DNA of 64,000 nt from Larkinella rosea (GTDB taxonomy: Bacteria > Bacteroidota > Bacteroidia > Cytophagales > Spirosomataceae). Numbering within the stretch: position 1 is the stretch's first letter; every line of letters starts with the position of its first letter. A program made the translations under genes and the position numbers. This document shows positions 34,357-42,492 of the stretch, one piece after another. The stretch covers positions 62,001-126,000 of the forward strand of contig NZ_RQJO01000009.1 in assembly GCF_003858635.1 (NCBI RefSeq), read 5' to 3'. The notes beneath the pieces are model-generated. The model searched no databases and was not told where the DNA came from. It saw only the letters and a program-made list of their open reading frames with translations.

Positions 34357-35508
34357 TCATGGCTGGAAAGAATAAATAGCTAACTGATCCTCTGCGACTC
34401 CCAGCATCTTCGCCCATTCCGCCCGACGCGGACTTAATACTAATCGAAGAGACTCTTTCTCTCTGGGTTTGGCGTCCCATAATGCCGGGTAACCAAGATC
34501 AAAATCCGGCGACTTTTCTAGTCTTAATATGGTAGAATGTTTGTTGGGTCCGGCAGGGGCTTTTAGTTGGATCTCTCGGAAGTCCTTCGGGTCAAACTTT
34601 AGCAGGTAGTCTGCTAGGTCAAATCCTTGTTTTCGCTCCTCTGGTGTGGCTATTTTTTCGAGAAGGTCCGAAACTACTACCTTCGCAATCTGAGCGATTC
34701 CGGTAGCCTTTTCCTTCCATTTCTCGTAACCGTTCAGGTCGGGGAACAAGTAAATCTGACGGCCTCTCAACGCACTGCAACGCTCTCGACTCAGTAAGCT
34801 TAAACCACCCGACGCTATCCAGATAAATTGCGGAAAATAGATACCTGCAACCAGTGCGGTTTTTTCGCTTTCGACAACAGCAACCGGCGCTTTAGGACGT
34901 GTTTTCAATAAATGTTCACCAAAAAAGCATTGGCGGAGATGATAAGGTTTTTCTCCTACCTTATTGTGCCACCAGTCGATTTGACCACTTCCGTCCGCTC
35001 TTTTTCTACGCCGACCGGTCCTAGCATCATATGCCATAATTTTGGCTGTGCGGACTCGACCCTGAGCGTCAATCTGGGGAAAGATGGTGGCTCCCGGCCA
35101 GCGGTTTGAGGTACCAATGAAATAAGCGCCGATCAGATTACTGACTATCCGTTGATCATATCGACTCTGAAAAAACTGGATTAAATGGTTGGTTTCGTAT
35201 CCTCGCAGACTCTCTTTCAGTTTATCCAGGGGAATTGTCGATATTAGACCCGGCGCAGAGACCGTTGGCTGTAGTCTAGGTCGCCGTAGCCAAACCTGAT
35301 CTGACGCTGGGTTTTCCCCGAAAAAGAGTCGAGGTGTAACATGATAACCACAATTCACCTCCCGGTCACAGCGTCCAATGTGTTCCGCTAAAGTCTCGCC
35401 AGTACCCGAATCTATGTAACGGCTAAACTTCCGAGGTGTCTGGCAAGCAGGGCATGTGTAGCGACTCGCCGGACCTTTATAGGGTTCTAGGATATATTGC
35501 ACGGACAT
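34357..35508 (-). CDS. Toprim/DUF6371-like zinc-binding primase-related protein
   Basis: The ATG at 35508 (MSVQYILEPYKG) is preferred over a longer frame that adds a proline-rich lead. Cysteines in CPACQ (19, 22) and RCDREVNC (47, 53) form the zinc finger typical of DUF6371 proteins. A Toprim-like segment follows at ~215-290: VAVVESEKTALVAGIYFPQF, then RQIYLFPDLNGYEKW with its acidic pair. Such proteins accompany replicative ATPases in Bacteroidota mobile elements and probably prime replication. It lies in one minus-strand block with the AAA ATPase. Confidence 0.8.
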   Translation of the reverse strand: MSVQYILEPYKGPASRYTCPACQTPRKFSRYIDSGTGETLAEHIGRCDREVNCGYHVTPRLFFGENPASDQVWLRRPRLQPTVSAPGLISTIPLDKLKESLRGYETNHLIQFFQSRYDQRIVSNLIGAYFIGTSNRWPGATIFPQIDAQGRVRTAKIMAYDARTGRRRKRADGSGQIDWWHNKVGEKPYHLRQCFFGEHLLKTRPKAPVAVVESEKTALVAGIYFPQFIWIASGGLSLLSRERCSALRGRQIYLFPDLNGYEKWKEKATGIAQIAKVVVSDLLEKIATPEERKQGFDLADYLLKFDPKDFREIQLKAPAGPNKHSTILRLEKSPDFDLGYPALWDAKPREKESLRLVLSPRRAEWAKMLGVAEDQLAIYSFQP

Positions 35509-35634
35509 GATTTTTAGATTTGTTGGAGTGAAAAAGGATACTGGTAATGGTAATGGGTATATATAGGGTTTACCAGTTACCAGCATCCGTTTTACCTGTA
35601 TTATACTCGCTCGGCTAGTTGATAAAAATGATTC

Positions 35635-36885
35635 TTACCATCCTTCACACTGCCATCCAACCGCATAGGGCATAGGGCGACCATGTTGATCCTGGAGAAC
35701 TGGCCCCTGTTGCTCGATGTCTTTCAGCCTGTCACGGATCGTTTTGTCAGAGGCTGAAAATTCTTTCATCAGATCTTTGACCAGGTCACCTTTCGCTATG
35801 GGCCCTTCTGCCAATAGACTCTCGATTTTTTCAATCAGGTCTTCCTGGCTAGCCTTTTGTTTGCGATTGTTGATGTGTTCGGCAATGGCCCCACTGCTGG
35901 CCAGGGTGAGTCCTTTTGCTTCGGGACTATATTGTAGGTATATCGGTTCGGGTCGTTTCCCTCGACGCAGTTTCAGAAAGCGTAATCGAATCAATTCACC
36001 CTCATTTCCTGCCGAATCCCCTTCGAAACCAATTTGCATCACTGTGCTGGCTTTGTTGATGGCTTCTGTTCCGGTATGACCTCGGGCCTTCTCGGAGCCG
36101 GGGTTCTCGTGAATTATTAGCACGAAGGTGGAGTTGTAGCGGTCGCAGAGATTACCAATAAAATCAAATAACTGCATGGCCTGCTGGTCATCATTAAAGC
36201 TGCTCACGCAGTCGGTGACCACGTCCAGAAATACCATCAGATGGTTGGTGGTTTGCTGGCGAACGTGTCCGACAAAAGCCTCGGAGGCTGGTAATCGATC
36301 GGGACGCAACACGTCTTTGATGCTGGTATATCGAAAATTGGGTATCGACTCGGAGAGATTGTACCCGGCTTTTATTTTGATGGTCTGAATGGCATTGGGA
36401 AGCTCCTCTGTTAAGTTACGTTCGGTATCGATATAGCAGACGGTAACCGGCTGGCACTCGTTGCGCTCAAAGCCCAGAGGGTGGGCAGTCCAGCCCTCCT
36501 TTTTAAGAAACAGGACGGCCAGACTCTCGCCCAATCGGGACTTGTGGGAACCGTGTCGCCCCTGGATGACATTGATGGTGCCGGGCCCGATCAGGTGCAC
36601 ACCCTGCCAACTCACCAAGGGAGGACTGAATACCACTTCCTGCCGGGACAACTCATCGAGTTTTCGTTCCCGCTCCAGCATGGCGGGTAACAAGTCGGCG
36701 GTGGTTTTGCTGGATCGATTCTGGCGAGTGCCGATAGGAATCGAGGGTTGAATATCATTGATAAAATCCTGCGGGGTTAACGGGCTAGTCCGTTCAAGGG
36801 AGGCAAAATCAAAGCTGGGAGTTAGGCCGGGGTCGGTTTCATTTTCCAGCGTTTCGGGACGGAGGTCTGTGCTGTTAATCTCCAT
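35635..36885 (-). CDS. RepA/RecA-like AAA ATPase with C-terminal winged helix
   Basis: The ATG at 36885 follows a GTG directly. Residues 109-116 (GRHGSHKS) form a variant Walker A, and VCYIDTER a Walker B-like strand. HLMVFLDVVTDCVSSFNDD and STFVLIIHENPGSEKARGH follow, as in hexameric RepA/DnaB-like ATPases. The last ~70 residues (IEKIESLLAEGPIAKGDLVK, FSASDKTIRDRLKDIEQQ) form a winged helix. It is probably the element's replicative helicase or loader. It starts right after the stop of the upstream HTH gene. Confidence 0.82.
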   Translation of the reverse strand: MEINSTDLRPETLENETDPGLTPSFDFASLERTSPLTPQDFINDIQPSIPIGTRQNRSSKTTADLLPAMLERERKLDELSRQEVVFSPPLVSWQGVHLIGPGTINVIQGRHGSHKSRLGESLAVLFLKKEGWTAHPLGFERNECQPVTVCYIDTERNLTEELPNAIQTIKIKAGYNLSESIPNFRYTSIKDVLRPDRLPASEAFVGHVRQQTTNHLMVFLDVVTDCVSSFNDDQQAMQLFDFIGNLCDRYNSTFVLIIHENPGSEKARGHTGTEAINKASTVMQIGFEGDSAGNEGELIRLRFLKLRRGKRPEPIYLQYSPEAKGLTLASSGAIAEHINNRKQKASQEDLIEKIESLLAEGPIAKGDLVKDLMKEFSASDKTIRDRLKDIEQQGPVLQDQHGRPMPYAVGWQCEGW

Positions 36886-36888
36886 CAC

Positions 36889-37227
36889 TTACGCCCGTTT
36901 CTTCGTTGACAGATACGTGTTTACCTCCGCGTCGATTTCCGCGTTTGTTTTCCGGCGTCCGGATCTTGCCCAGTCGAGCAATTCAGGTTTAGAGAAATAA
37001 AGCCGTTTGCGCTTTTTTTGGTGTGGGACCTCACGACGATGGACTAGTCCATAAATGGTAGTCACCGACAAATCTAGGATTTCAGCGGCCTGATGGATAG
37101 TAATTAGTTTGTCCTCTTCTGGGACACATGACGGCTTGGTTTCCATTAGTAGAGACTCAAGACGGTCAACTTTGGAGAGTAGCTGAGCGATTGCCGAAGG
37201 TAGCTGCTCGAAGGTGATAGTGCACAT
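36889..37227 (-). CDS. Helix-turn-helix (HTH_17, excisionase-type) DNA-binding protein
   Basis: The start MCTITFEQLP at 37227 is preferred. It gives 112 residues. A short coiled N-terminus (LLSKVDRLESLL) precedes a MerR/excisionase-like HTH: LITIHQAAEILDLSVTTIYG LVHRREVPHQKKRKRLYFSK with LLDWARSGR. In Bacteroidota elements this protein sits directly upstream of the AAA ATPase gene, as here (3-bp gap), and probably controls or helps start replication or excision. Confidence 0.85.
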   Translation of the reverse strand: MCTITFEQLPSAIAQLLSKVDRLESLLMETKPSCVPEEDKLITIHQAAEILDLSVTTIYGLVHRREVPHQKKRKRLYFSKPELLDWARSGRRKTNAEIDAEVNTYLSTKKRA

Positions 37228-37329
37228 ATAACAATTGTTTAATTGAAAATATGTGCAATCTATCATTTGTTGTTATACACGTCCTATGGCTGTGTATAAG
37301 ACGTGTATAAGTTTTTTTTTGTGATGATA

Positions 37330-38019
37330 TTACTTTGCTCGATTCCGTGAATGTGGTAAAGGGGGGAGCCACTCAAATACGCAAAGTCTGTCCTCTTTCT
37401 TGGGGTGGTTTCGAGTGAAGCCCTGCCTGACGCTGTCCGCATTTACGGGCTTTAATGTACCAGAGGAGTCGAGACAACAGAAGGCATGACTTACCCAATT
37501 ACTAATTTCAGTTTTCTCTCCACTGATCTTTCGCGAAAACTCCAATCGTGCAAAGAGGTCGGACAATCGGTTTTGACGGCCTTTAAAGTGTAATGGATTA
37601 TTAACAACTAATCCTTTAAAAAGCTGTTCTAAGGTGGAGTGCTGATCGGGCGGGAAAAATTTGGATAGACATTCGCAAAGCTGAGCCACCTCACCATCGT
37701 CAAGCTGAAAAACAACGGGTGGTATTGTTGGCTCTATTTGGTCAATAGGTTTTGATTGAACAAAGGGGAGACCAGGATCATTATATTCAGGAATCTTACC
37801 ACCCTCCTCGATTTCAACCTGTTCTTTCTCGGCTTTGTATTTTTTTAGCAACCACTTTTGTAAATGGCTCCCCTCACCAAAACCCCCTACCCTAGAACTG
37901 TTCAACCAAAAATGTAGATACTGAACGTGGGTTCTCGCTGGCTCTTTAACAAGAGAGGCCAGTTCGGGCAAGATTTCATTTTGGATTATGTCGATTTGAG
38001 CTTTTAGTATTGGGTCCAT
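37330..38019 (-). CDS. Hypothetical element protein (229 aa)
   Basis: I recognise only the context: such proteins commonly lie between integrase and HTH genes in Bacteroidota islands. The N-terminus is helical (PILKAQIDIIQNEILPELAS). The middle part carries a Pro-rich linker. The C-terminal ~110 residues resemble the RteC-like/uncharacterised pattern LFKGLVVNNPLHFKGRQNRL SDLFARLEFSRKI. It is in line with the integrase gene, 13 bp downstream. Confidence 0.6.
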   Translation of the reverse strand: MDPILKAQIDIIQNEILPELASLVKEPARTHVQYLHFWLNSSRVGGFGEGSHLQKWLLKKYKAEKEQVEIEEGGKIPEYNDPGLPFVQSKPIDQIEPTIPPVVFQLDDGEVAQLCECLSKFFPPDQHSTLEQLFKGLVVNNPLHFKGRQNRLSDLFARLEFSRKISGEKTEISNWVSHAFCCLDSSGTLKPVNADSVRQGFTRNHPKKEDRLCVFEWLPPLPHSRNRAK

Positions 38020-38032
38020 CGCAAAAGAACTA

Positions 38033-39148
38033 TTATAGTTTTAATTTAATCCGCTCCGAAGCATCTTGTTTTTTCTGATCCACGATTTTGGCGTAGATCT
38101 GGGTGGTTTTCAACTCCCGATGTCCCAGCAGCTTGGATACCGTATAAATGTCGGTTCCTTCTGTCAGTTGCAGTGTGGCATACGTATGGCGGAAACAATG
38201 GAATGTGATGTTTTTCGTAATTCCTGCATTCTTGATCCACTGCTTTAATAGCCGATTGTTGTAAGCGGAATAGGACAGGTCTGGGAACACTCGGCTATTA
38301 GGTTCACCACGTTGACCCAGTAGTTCGTGTGCCTGCTCAGGAATCGGTAGTACCTCAACTCCCTGGGTCTTTTGCTGGCGGAACTGAACACTGTATTTGC
38401 CATTCGCCGATTGTCTTACTTCACTCCAAGTTAGATTTTCAATGTCCGAAAACCGTAGTCCCGTCAGTGCCGAAAATATGGCGGCTACTTTCAGCACGGG
38501 CATAGCACACTCCGTACTGGCTACAGCCTGCAATTCCTCTAATGTTAGAAATTCCCGGCTTGTTTCTTCCGGCTTAATCGACGCCGCTCTCGCATTTATA
38601 TCTGTACCTAATAAACCATCGCTAAAAGCATCCTTTAGCGCGGATTTGAACTTATTGAAATAGGAGAGGGCTGAATTGATAGCTAATAGATCGCCGTTAC
38701 GCCGATTAGGAGCAGACAATAAAAATTCACGAAATTCCGAGCATTTCTTTACCGTGAGGTCCGACATTTTGATGGTGCCGCCTGTGAACGCTTCCAGGTA
38801 AGCCAGGGCACTCGTCCAGTTGTCCTGATTACTGCCACTTCGTTTAGCAACCTGCTGTTTGAAATAAGCGACAAAACACGTTTTACGCTGCCGGTCGGAC
38901 AAAAAACCGTATGCACCCTGCTGGACGTCGATCTGGCGTTTGGCCCGTATACCCTCGGCTAACGAAATCGTTTCTTTGTTTTGATCCTTATCAACGATAG
39001 TTTTGGGCTTATTGAACACATAGAGACCCAGAAACTCCCGGCGTGTCGGTTTACCGGTATCGGGATGCGGTATGGCAGGGTAAAAATCAAGGTAGAGGCT
39101 TGAACGCCCATCGCTAATCGGTTTCCTGCGTAGTTTGACCTTTATCAT
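38033..39148 (-). CDS. Tyrosine recombinase (integrase) of the element
   Basis: The 371 residues comprise an arm-binding domain (MIKVKLRRKP...LYLDFYPAIP), a SAM-like core-binding domain (~90-185) and the catalytic domain. Active-site residues are all present: Arg232 (TGLRFSD), Lys260 (RQQKTQG), His317 and Arg320 (HCFRH), His343 (LLGHRE) and nucleophile Tyr352 (QIYAKI). It is the Bacteroidota phage/CTn-like type. It should recombine at the mnmE 3' end. It overlaps the excisionase-like gene by 4 bp. Confidence 0.95.
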   Translation of the reverse strand: MIKVKLRRKPISDGRSSLYLDFYPAIPHPDTGKPTRREFLGLYVFNKPKTIVDKDQNKETISLAEGIRAKRQIDVQQGAYGFLSDRQRKTCFVAYFKQQVAKRSGSNQDNWTSALAYLEAFTGGTIKMSDLTVKKCSEFREFLLSAPNRRNGDLLAINSALSYFNKFKSALKDAFSDGLLGTDINARAASIKPEETSREFLTLEELQAVASTECAMPVLKVAAIFSALTGLRFSDIENLTWSEVRQSANGKYSVQFRQQKTQGVEVLPIPEQAHELLGQRGEPNSRVFPDLSYSAYNNRLLKQWIKNAGITKNITFHCFRHTYATLQLTEGTDIYTVSKLLGHRELKTTQIYAKIVDQKKQDASERIKLKL

Positions 39149-39708
39149 AACTCTGGAGTGTAATTAATTAGAAGTTCATCGATTCGGAACTTAGGTACAT
39201 AGGCATAGATACCCTTATACTGTTTGGGGATTTCATTACGGCGAATCAGGTTATACAAGGCGCTGTCTGAAATGGCGTATTTCTCGATGACTTCTTTCAT
39301 GGTGTAACACTCTGATAAGGGAAAAGGGGTCGGTGCAGGCTTAGGATTGGGCTTCGGATGCTCGAATAAACGATCAATATCTGAACGACGAATAACGCTA
39401 CGGCGACTTAATTTAACGAATAATAGTTCGCCCCGTTCATTCATCCGGTACAGAGTCCGGCGGCTAATGCGTACCAGGCGGGCCGTTTCATCAATTGTCA
39501 AATACTCCTGCTTACGCAGGTCTTCAACTGGCTTAGCTTTAATCCGTTTTACCTGTTCATTATTGGCTTCGATCTTGGAGGATCGTTGTCGGGCCTTGTA
39601 CGCCCGCTTAGCACAAGCATCGCTGCACGTTTTGGTTACCGTCGTGCGGGCTTCGAACTCTTTTCCACATTGTTCACAAATGCGGTTAATACGAAGGTTT
39701 GAACTCAT
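39145..39708 (-). CDS. Excisionase-like protein with zinc ribbon and two HTH domains
   Basis: The N-terminus has a CxxC pair (11, 14) and a C-x3-C pair (28, 32), a small zinc ribbon. A first HTH_17 domain (YLTIDETARLVRISRRTLYR) ends SVIRRSDIDRLFEHP. A Pro-rich linker follows, then a second HTH (CYTMKEVIEKYAISDSALYN, IPKQYKGIYAYV). It probably acts as the recombination directionality factor and repressor. It is first gene of the integrase operon; repeats at 39710-39763 lie directly upstream. Confidence 0.85.
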   Translation of the reverse strand: MSSNLRINRICEQCGKEFEARTTVTKTCSDACAKRAYKARQRSSKIEANNEQVKRIKAKPVEDLRKQEYLTIDETARLVRISRRTLYRMNERGELLFVKLSRRSVIRRSDIDRLFEHPKPNPKPAPTPFPLSECYTMKEVIEKYAISDSALYNLIRRNEIPKQYKGIYAYVPKFRIDELLINYTPEL

Positions 39709-39709
39709 A

Positions 39710-39763
39710 TGTCAGTAGTTGTCAATACGTGTCTATAAAAGACATTACGTGTCAGTATGTGCC
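39710..39763. repeat. Short direct repeats upstream of the excisionase-like gene
   Basis: ACGTGTC occurs at 39727-39733 and 39747-39753 (20 bp apart), with the related TATGTCA at 39710 and ATGTGCC at 39757. Two-turn spacing suggests operator or recombination-protein arm sites. Confidence 0.4.
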
Positions 39764-39775
39764 ATATTTTCGCTC

Positions 39776-39807
39776 AAAAAACGAGCTATTGCGGTTAGCT
39801 CGTTTTT
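39776..39807. terminator. Bidirectional terminator at the right end of the element
   Basis: AACGAGCTA (39780-39788) pairs with TAGCTCGTT (39796-39804), with A- and T-runs on both sides and loop TTGCGGT. It would insulate the integrase operon from mnmE transcription. Confidence 0.75.
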
Positions 39808-39945
39808 GGGGTACAACTAAGGTACAAATTATTGCTGAACATCCAACTAATACTGCTGAACATCTAATAGTATTTAGCTTCTATTTACTATTTAAATAGC
39901 CTTTAAATGATGATTTAATGATACATGTTCATGTATTCATTATTG

Positions 39946-39966
39946 AAGTTACTTTCCGATACAGAA
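39946..39966 (-). repeat. attR: right 21-bp direct repeat, at the mnmE 3' end
   Basis: It is identical to 22742-22762. On the minus strand it reads TTC TGT ATC GGA AAG TAA CTT, that is the mnmE codons F-C-I-G-K-stop. The insertion therefore leaves mnmE intact. Confidence 0.92.
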
Positions 39967-41325
39967 CTTACTAAAAATCGTTGCCAGCAAATCATCCGTG
40001 GTGATTTCGCCCGTCAATTCGCCGAGGTGATGGAGGGCGTCGCGGAGTTCGAGGGCGATCCAGTCCTGCGTCGTGCCTTCATCAAGGCCATCGAGGACGC
40101 GGAGGAGGGCCGCGTCGGTTTGGGTAAGGTGTTCGAAATGGCGCAGATTCGTGACCACCGTACTGCCCGGAATGGCATTGGTCTTCACAAAACCGATCAG
40201 CCGTTGGGCCATTTTGTCCAGGTTTTTACCGGTGTTGGCCTGAATCAAGACGAGTTCTTTCCCAAAACGAAGCCGCCATTCGGTCATTTCGGCCTCGGTT
40301 AGTTTATCCATTTTATTGCCAACCAGTAGATACGGAATCGTCCGGTTTTTCAGGTCGGCTTCCATTTCGGCGATTTCGGTCAGAGCGGTTTCGGCGGCAT
40401 CGAAGAGGTAAACGATGATGGCGGCTTTGTCCATCTGCTGTCTGGTCCGTTCCACCCCGATGGCTTCGATGGTGTCGGTGGCTTCGCGGAGTCCGGCCGT
40501 GTCGATGAGCCGAAACCGGATGCCGTCGAGGAACAAGTCGTCTTCGATCACATCGCGGGTCGTACCGGGAATGTCCGAAACGATGGCTTTTTCTTCGTTC
40601 AGCAGGGCATTCAGCAAGGTCGATTTTCCGGCATTGGGTTTTCCGGCAATCACCGTCGCCACGCCATTTTTAATGGCATTCCCGACCGAAAACGAGTCGA
40701 TCAGGGGCCGCAATACGCGCTGAATGGACACTACGAGTTTGCGCAGATCATCACGTTTGGCAAATTCCACATCTTCCTCCCCGAAATCCAGTTCCAGTTC
40801 GATCAATGCCGCAAATTCGACCAGCTGCTGCCGCAGGGCCTTCAACTGCCGGGAAAAACCGCCCCGGAGTTGCGTCAGCGCAGCCCGGTGCGTGGCTTCA
40901 GAATCGGCGGCAATGAGGTCGGCAACGGCTTCAGCCTGCACCAGATCAAACTGCCCGTTCAGAAACGCCCGCTGCGTAAACTCGCCCGGTTGCGCCATCC
41001 GTACGCCTTCTTTCAGCAATAATCGCAAAATCTGCCGGATCACATAATCGGAACCGTGGCAGGAAATTTCGACCACGTCTTCTTTCGTAAACGACGACGG
41101 ACTGCGGAAAATCGAGATCAATACCTCATCGATGATCGTGTTTTCCGAATCCCGGATGGTGCCGAAATGAACCGTGTGCGACGGTTGCAGCGTGAGATCC
41201 TTGCCGCGAAAAATCCGGCTGGTTAGCCCGATGGCGTCGATGCCCGAAACGCGAATAACCGCAATGGCTCCAATGCCGGGCGCGGTCGCCAAAGCCGCAA
41301 TCGGTTCCTGTTGTAGAATAGTCAT
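39949..41325 (-). CDS. mnmE: tRNA modification GTPase MnmE
   Basis: Full length, 458 residues. An N-terminal folate-binding domain (IAALATAPGIGAIAVIRVSG) is followed by helical segments and a G domain. G1 is AGKPNAGKST, G3 DTAGLR and G4 NKMD. The C-terminus ends F-C-I-G-K with the conserved catalytic Cys455. With MnmG it installs the 5-carboxymethylaminomethyl group on wobble U34 of certain tRNAs. Its last codons and stop lie within the att repeat, and no coding change is introduced. Confidence 0.97.
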   Translation of the reverse strand: MTILQQEPIAALATAPGIGAIAVIRVSGIDAIGLTSRIFRGKDLTLQPSHTVHFGTIRDSENTIIDEVLISIFRSPSSFTKEDVVEISCHGSDYVIRQILRLLLKEGVRMAQPGEFTQRAFLNGQFDLVQAEAVADLIAADSEATHRAALTQLRGGFSRQLKALRQQLVEFAALIELELDFGEEDVEFAKRDDLRKLVVSIQRVLRPLIDSFSVGNAIKNGVATVIAGKPNAGKSTLLNALLNEEKAIVSDIPGTTRDVIEDDLFLDGIRFRLIDTAGLREATDTIEAIGVERTRQQMDKAAIIVYLFDAAETALTEIAEMEADLKNRTIPYLLVGNKMDKLTEAEMTEWRLRFGKELVLIQANTGKNLDKMAQRLIGFVKTNAIPGSTVVTNLRHFEHLTQTDAALLRVLDGLDEGTTQDWIALELRDALHHLGELTGEITTDDLLATIFSKFCIGK

Positions 41326-41333
41326 TTATAACT

Positions 41334-41419
41334 CTGATAAACCCTGATGTTCTCTGATAAGCTCTGATTAACAATGAGTTATTTCTCAGGGTGGATCAGA
41401 GGGAATCAGGGTTTATCAG
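41334..41419. repeat. Inverted and direct CTGATAA/CAGGGTT repeats between mnmE and the oxygenase gene
   Basis: CTGATAAACCCTGAT (41334-41348) is the exact reverse complement of 41405-41419. Partial copies (CTCTGATAAGCTCTGATT, CAGGGTGGATCAGAGG) lie between. The right arm contains the stop codon of the oxygenase gene. A large hairpin could form in the mRNA. Confidence 0.55.
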
Positions 41420-42417
41420 GGATTGTAGGGCAATAGTTTGGGGAAAATGGGCAATGAATTGGCCAGTCCGACCAGCCTTTTTTCCAGCGGAACAGCGGGA
41501 ATATCGAGCAGATCGGCCAGTTCATCGCCGAGAAAGAAACGCATTTGGGCCGCCGGGAGGTTCCGCAAGGCGGGCGGAGACAGATTTTCGAGTGCCTGAA
41601 GCAGTGAATGCGTCAGCCCTTTTCCGGCTTCTGAGGGCCGAAATTGCCGCCGGGTGATCGTGCGTTCGAGGTGAAACGCTTCCCGCCGGTTTTGGGGTAA
41701 AAGCTCTTCCGAAACGCCCAGAAAATAACCGGCTACGTTGATCTGGTGCAGGTAAGCGTCCTCTTCTTCTTCGGTCATGGGAATACCGGTTTTTCGCAAA
41801 CCGCGCACCACAATGTACGAGAACGCGAGGTTGGTAGCGGCCATGTCTTCCTGATTGATCGGATAACCCCAGTCATTGTTCCACTGACCACTTTGCAGGG
41901 TAAACCAGCGGATGGCTGCGTGCAACAGGCGGATTTTCAACGTCCGGCGAATGGCTTTAGCGGTTTCCCACTCCCGCTTTTTCATGATTCCAAACACCCA
42001 TTCACCGGTTTCTTCCAGCCGCTTGTGCGTATCGTTGTGAATCCGTTGCGACATCCAGAGCACCCGGGCGCCATCCGCTCCCGCGTAGCAATACGGCAAC
42101 GAATAACATCCCAGCGTTAAGCCAACGGCTACTTTATTTTTTTGAAAAAACCGCATGGCGAGTTCCATTTGTCGCGGGTTGGCCCAGTCGGGGAGGTGCG
42201 TTTGGGTACGCATGAAGTCCTGAACTGCCGGGTGTTGACGGCTCTCGTCCCAATCAGCGGTATTGCCCAGCCAGCGCATCAGCAAACCGATTCCTTCGCG
42301 GCCGCCCTGAGCCGCAACCAACGCAATAACGGCGTCGGCGGCAGCATCGCCCTGTTGCCGGTAGCGGTTTAACCTTTCATCCGAAAATGTGCGGGTGGAA
42401 TTGACGGTTTTTAGCAT
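41416..42417 (-). CDS. Oxygenase MpaB-family protein (DUF2236-like)
   Basis: The 333 residues match the MpaB/rubber-oxygenase-like fold. PHWAN-type LPDWANPRQMELAMRFF and a CYSLPYCYAGADGARVL segment are followed by RIHNDTHKRLEETGEWVFGI. The signature GYPINQEDMAATNLAFSYIV comes next, then HLERTITRR. These are heme b enzymes; the substrate here is unknown. It is encoded behind a repeat hairpin upstream of mnmE on the same strand. Confidence 0.85.
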   Translation of the reverse strand: MLKTVNSTRTFSDERLNRYRQQGDAAADAVIALVAAQGGREGIGLLMRWLGNTADWDESRQHPAVQDFMRTQTHLPDWANPRQMELAMRFFQKNKVAVGLTLGCYSLPYCYAGADGARVLWMSQRIHNDTHKRLEETGEWVFGIMKKREWETAKAIRRTLKIRLLHAAIRWFTLQSGQWNNDWGYPINQEDMAATNLAFSYIVVRGLRKTGIPMTEEEEDAYLHQINVAGYFLGVSEELLPQNRREAFHLERTITRRQFRPSEAGKGLTHSLLQALENLSPPALRNLPAAQMRFFLGDELADLLDIPAVPLEKRLVGLANSLPIFPKLLPYNP

Positions 42418-42422
42418 ACGTG

Positions 42423-42483
42423 CACGGACTAACGTCCGTGATTATACAAATCAATGGCGATTACAAAATACGGACGTTAGTCC
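42423..42483. repeat. Palindrome and 13-bp inverted repeat
   Basis: CACGGAC-TAAC-GTCCGTG (42423-42440) is a perfect hairpin. Part of it (GGACTAACGTCCG, 42426-42438) recurs inverted at 42471-42483. It lies between the oxygenase start and the end of the 42493 gene, so it may terminate the latter. Confidence 0.5.
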
Positions 42484-42492
42484 ATCGGTACA

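Larger units (their letters stand above)
22742..39966. mobile_element. 17.2-kb integrative element inserted at the mnmE 3' end
   Basis: Perfect 21-bp direct repeats bound it. The right copy contains the last codons and stop of mnmE. Integrase and excisionase-like genes lie at the mnmE end, followed inward by HTH, AAA ATPase and Toprim proteins. The outer half is AT-rich cargo: the VWA-PP2C-kinase triad, a nucleotidyltransferase pair and a channel-like exported protein. No relaxase, type IV secretion or phage structural gene is visible, so it needs help for transfer. The same mnmE (trmE/thdF) 3' site is used by SGI1-family islands in Proteobacteria. Confidence 0.88.
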
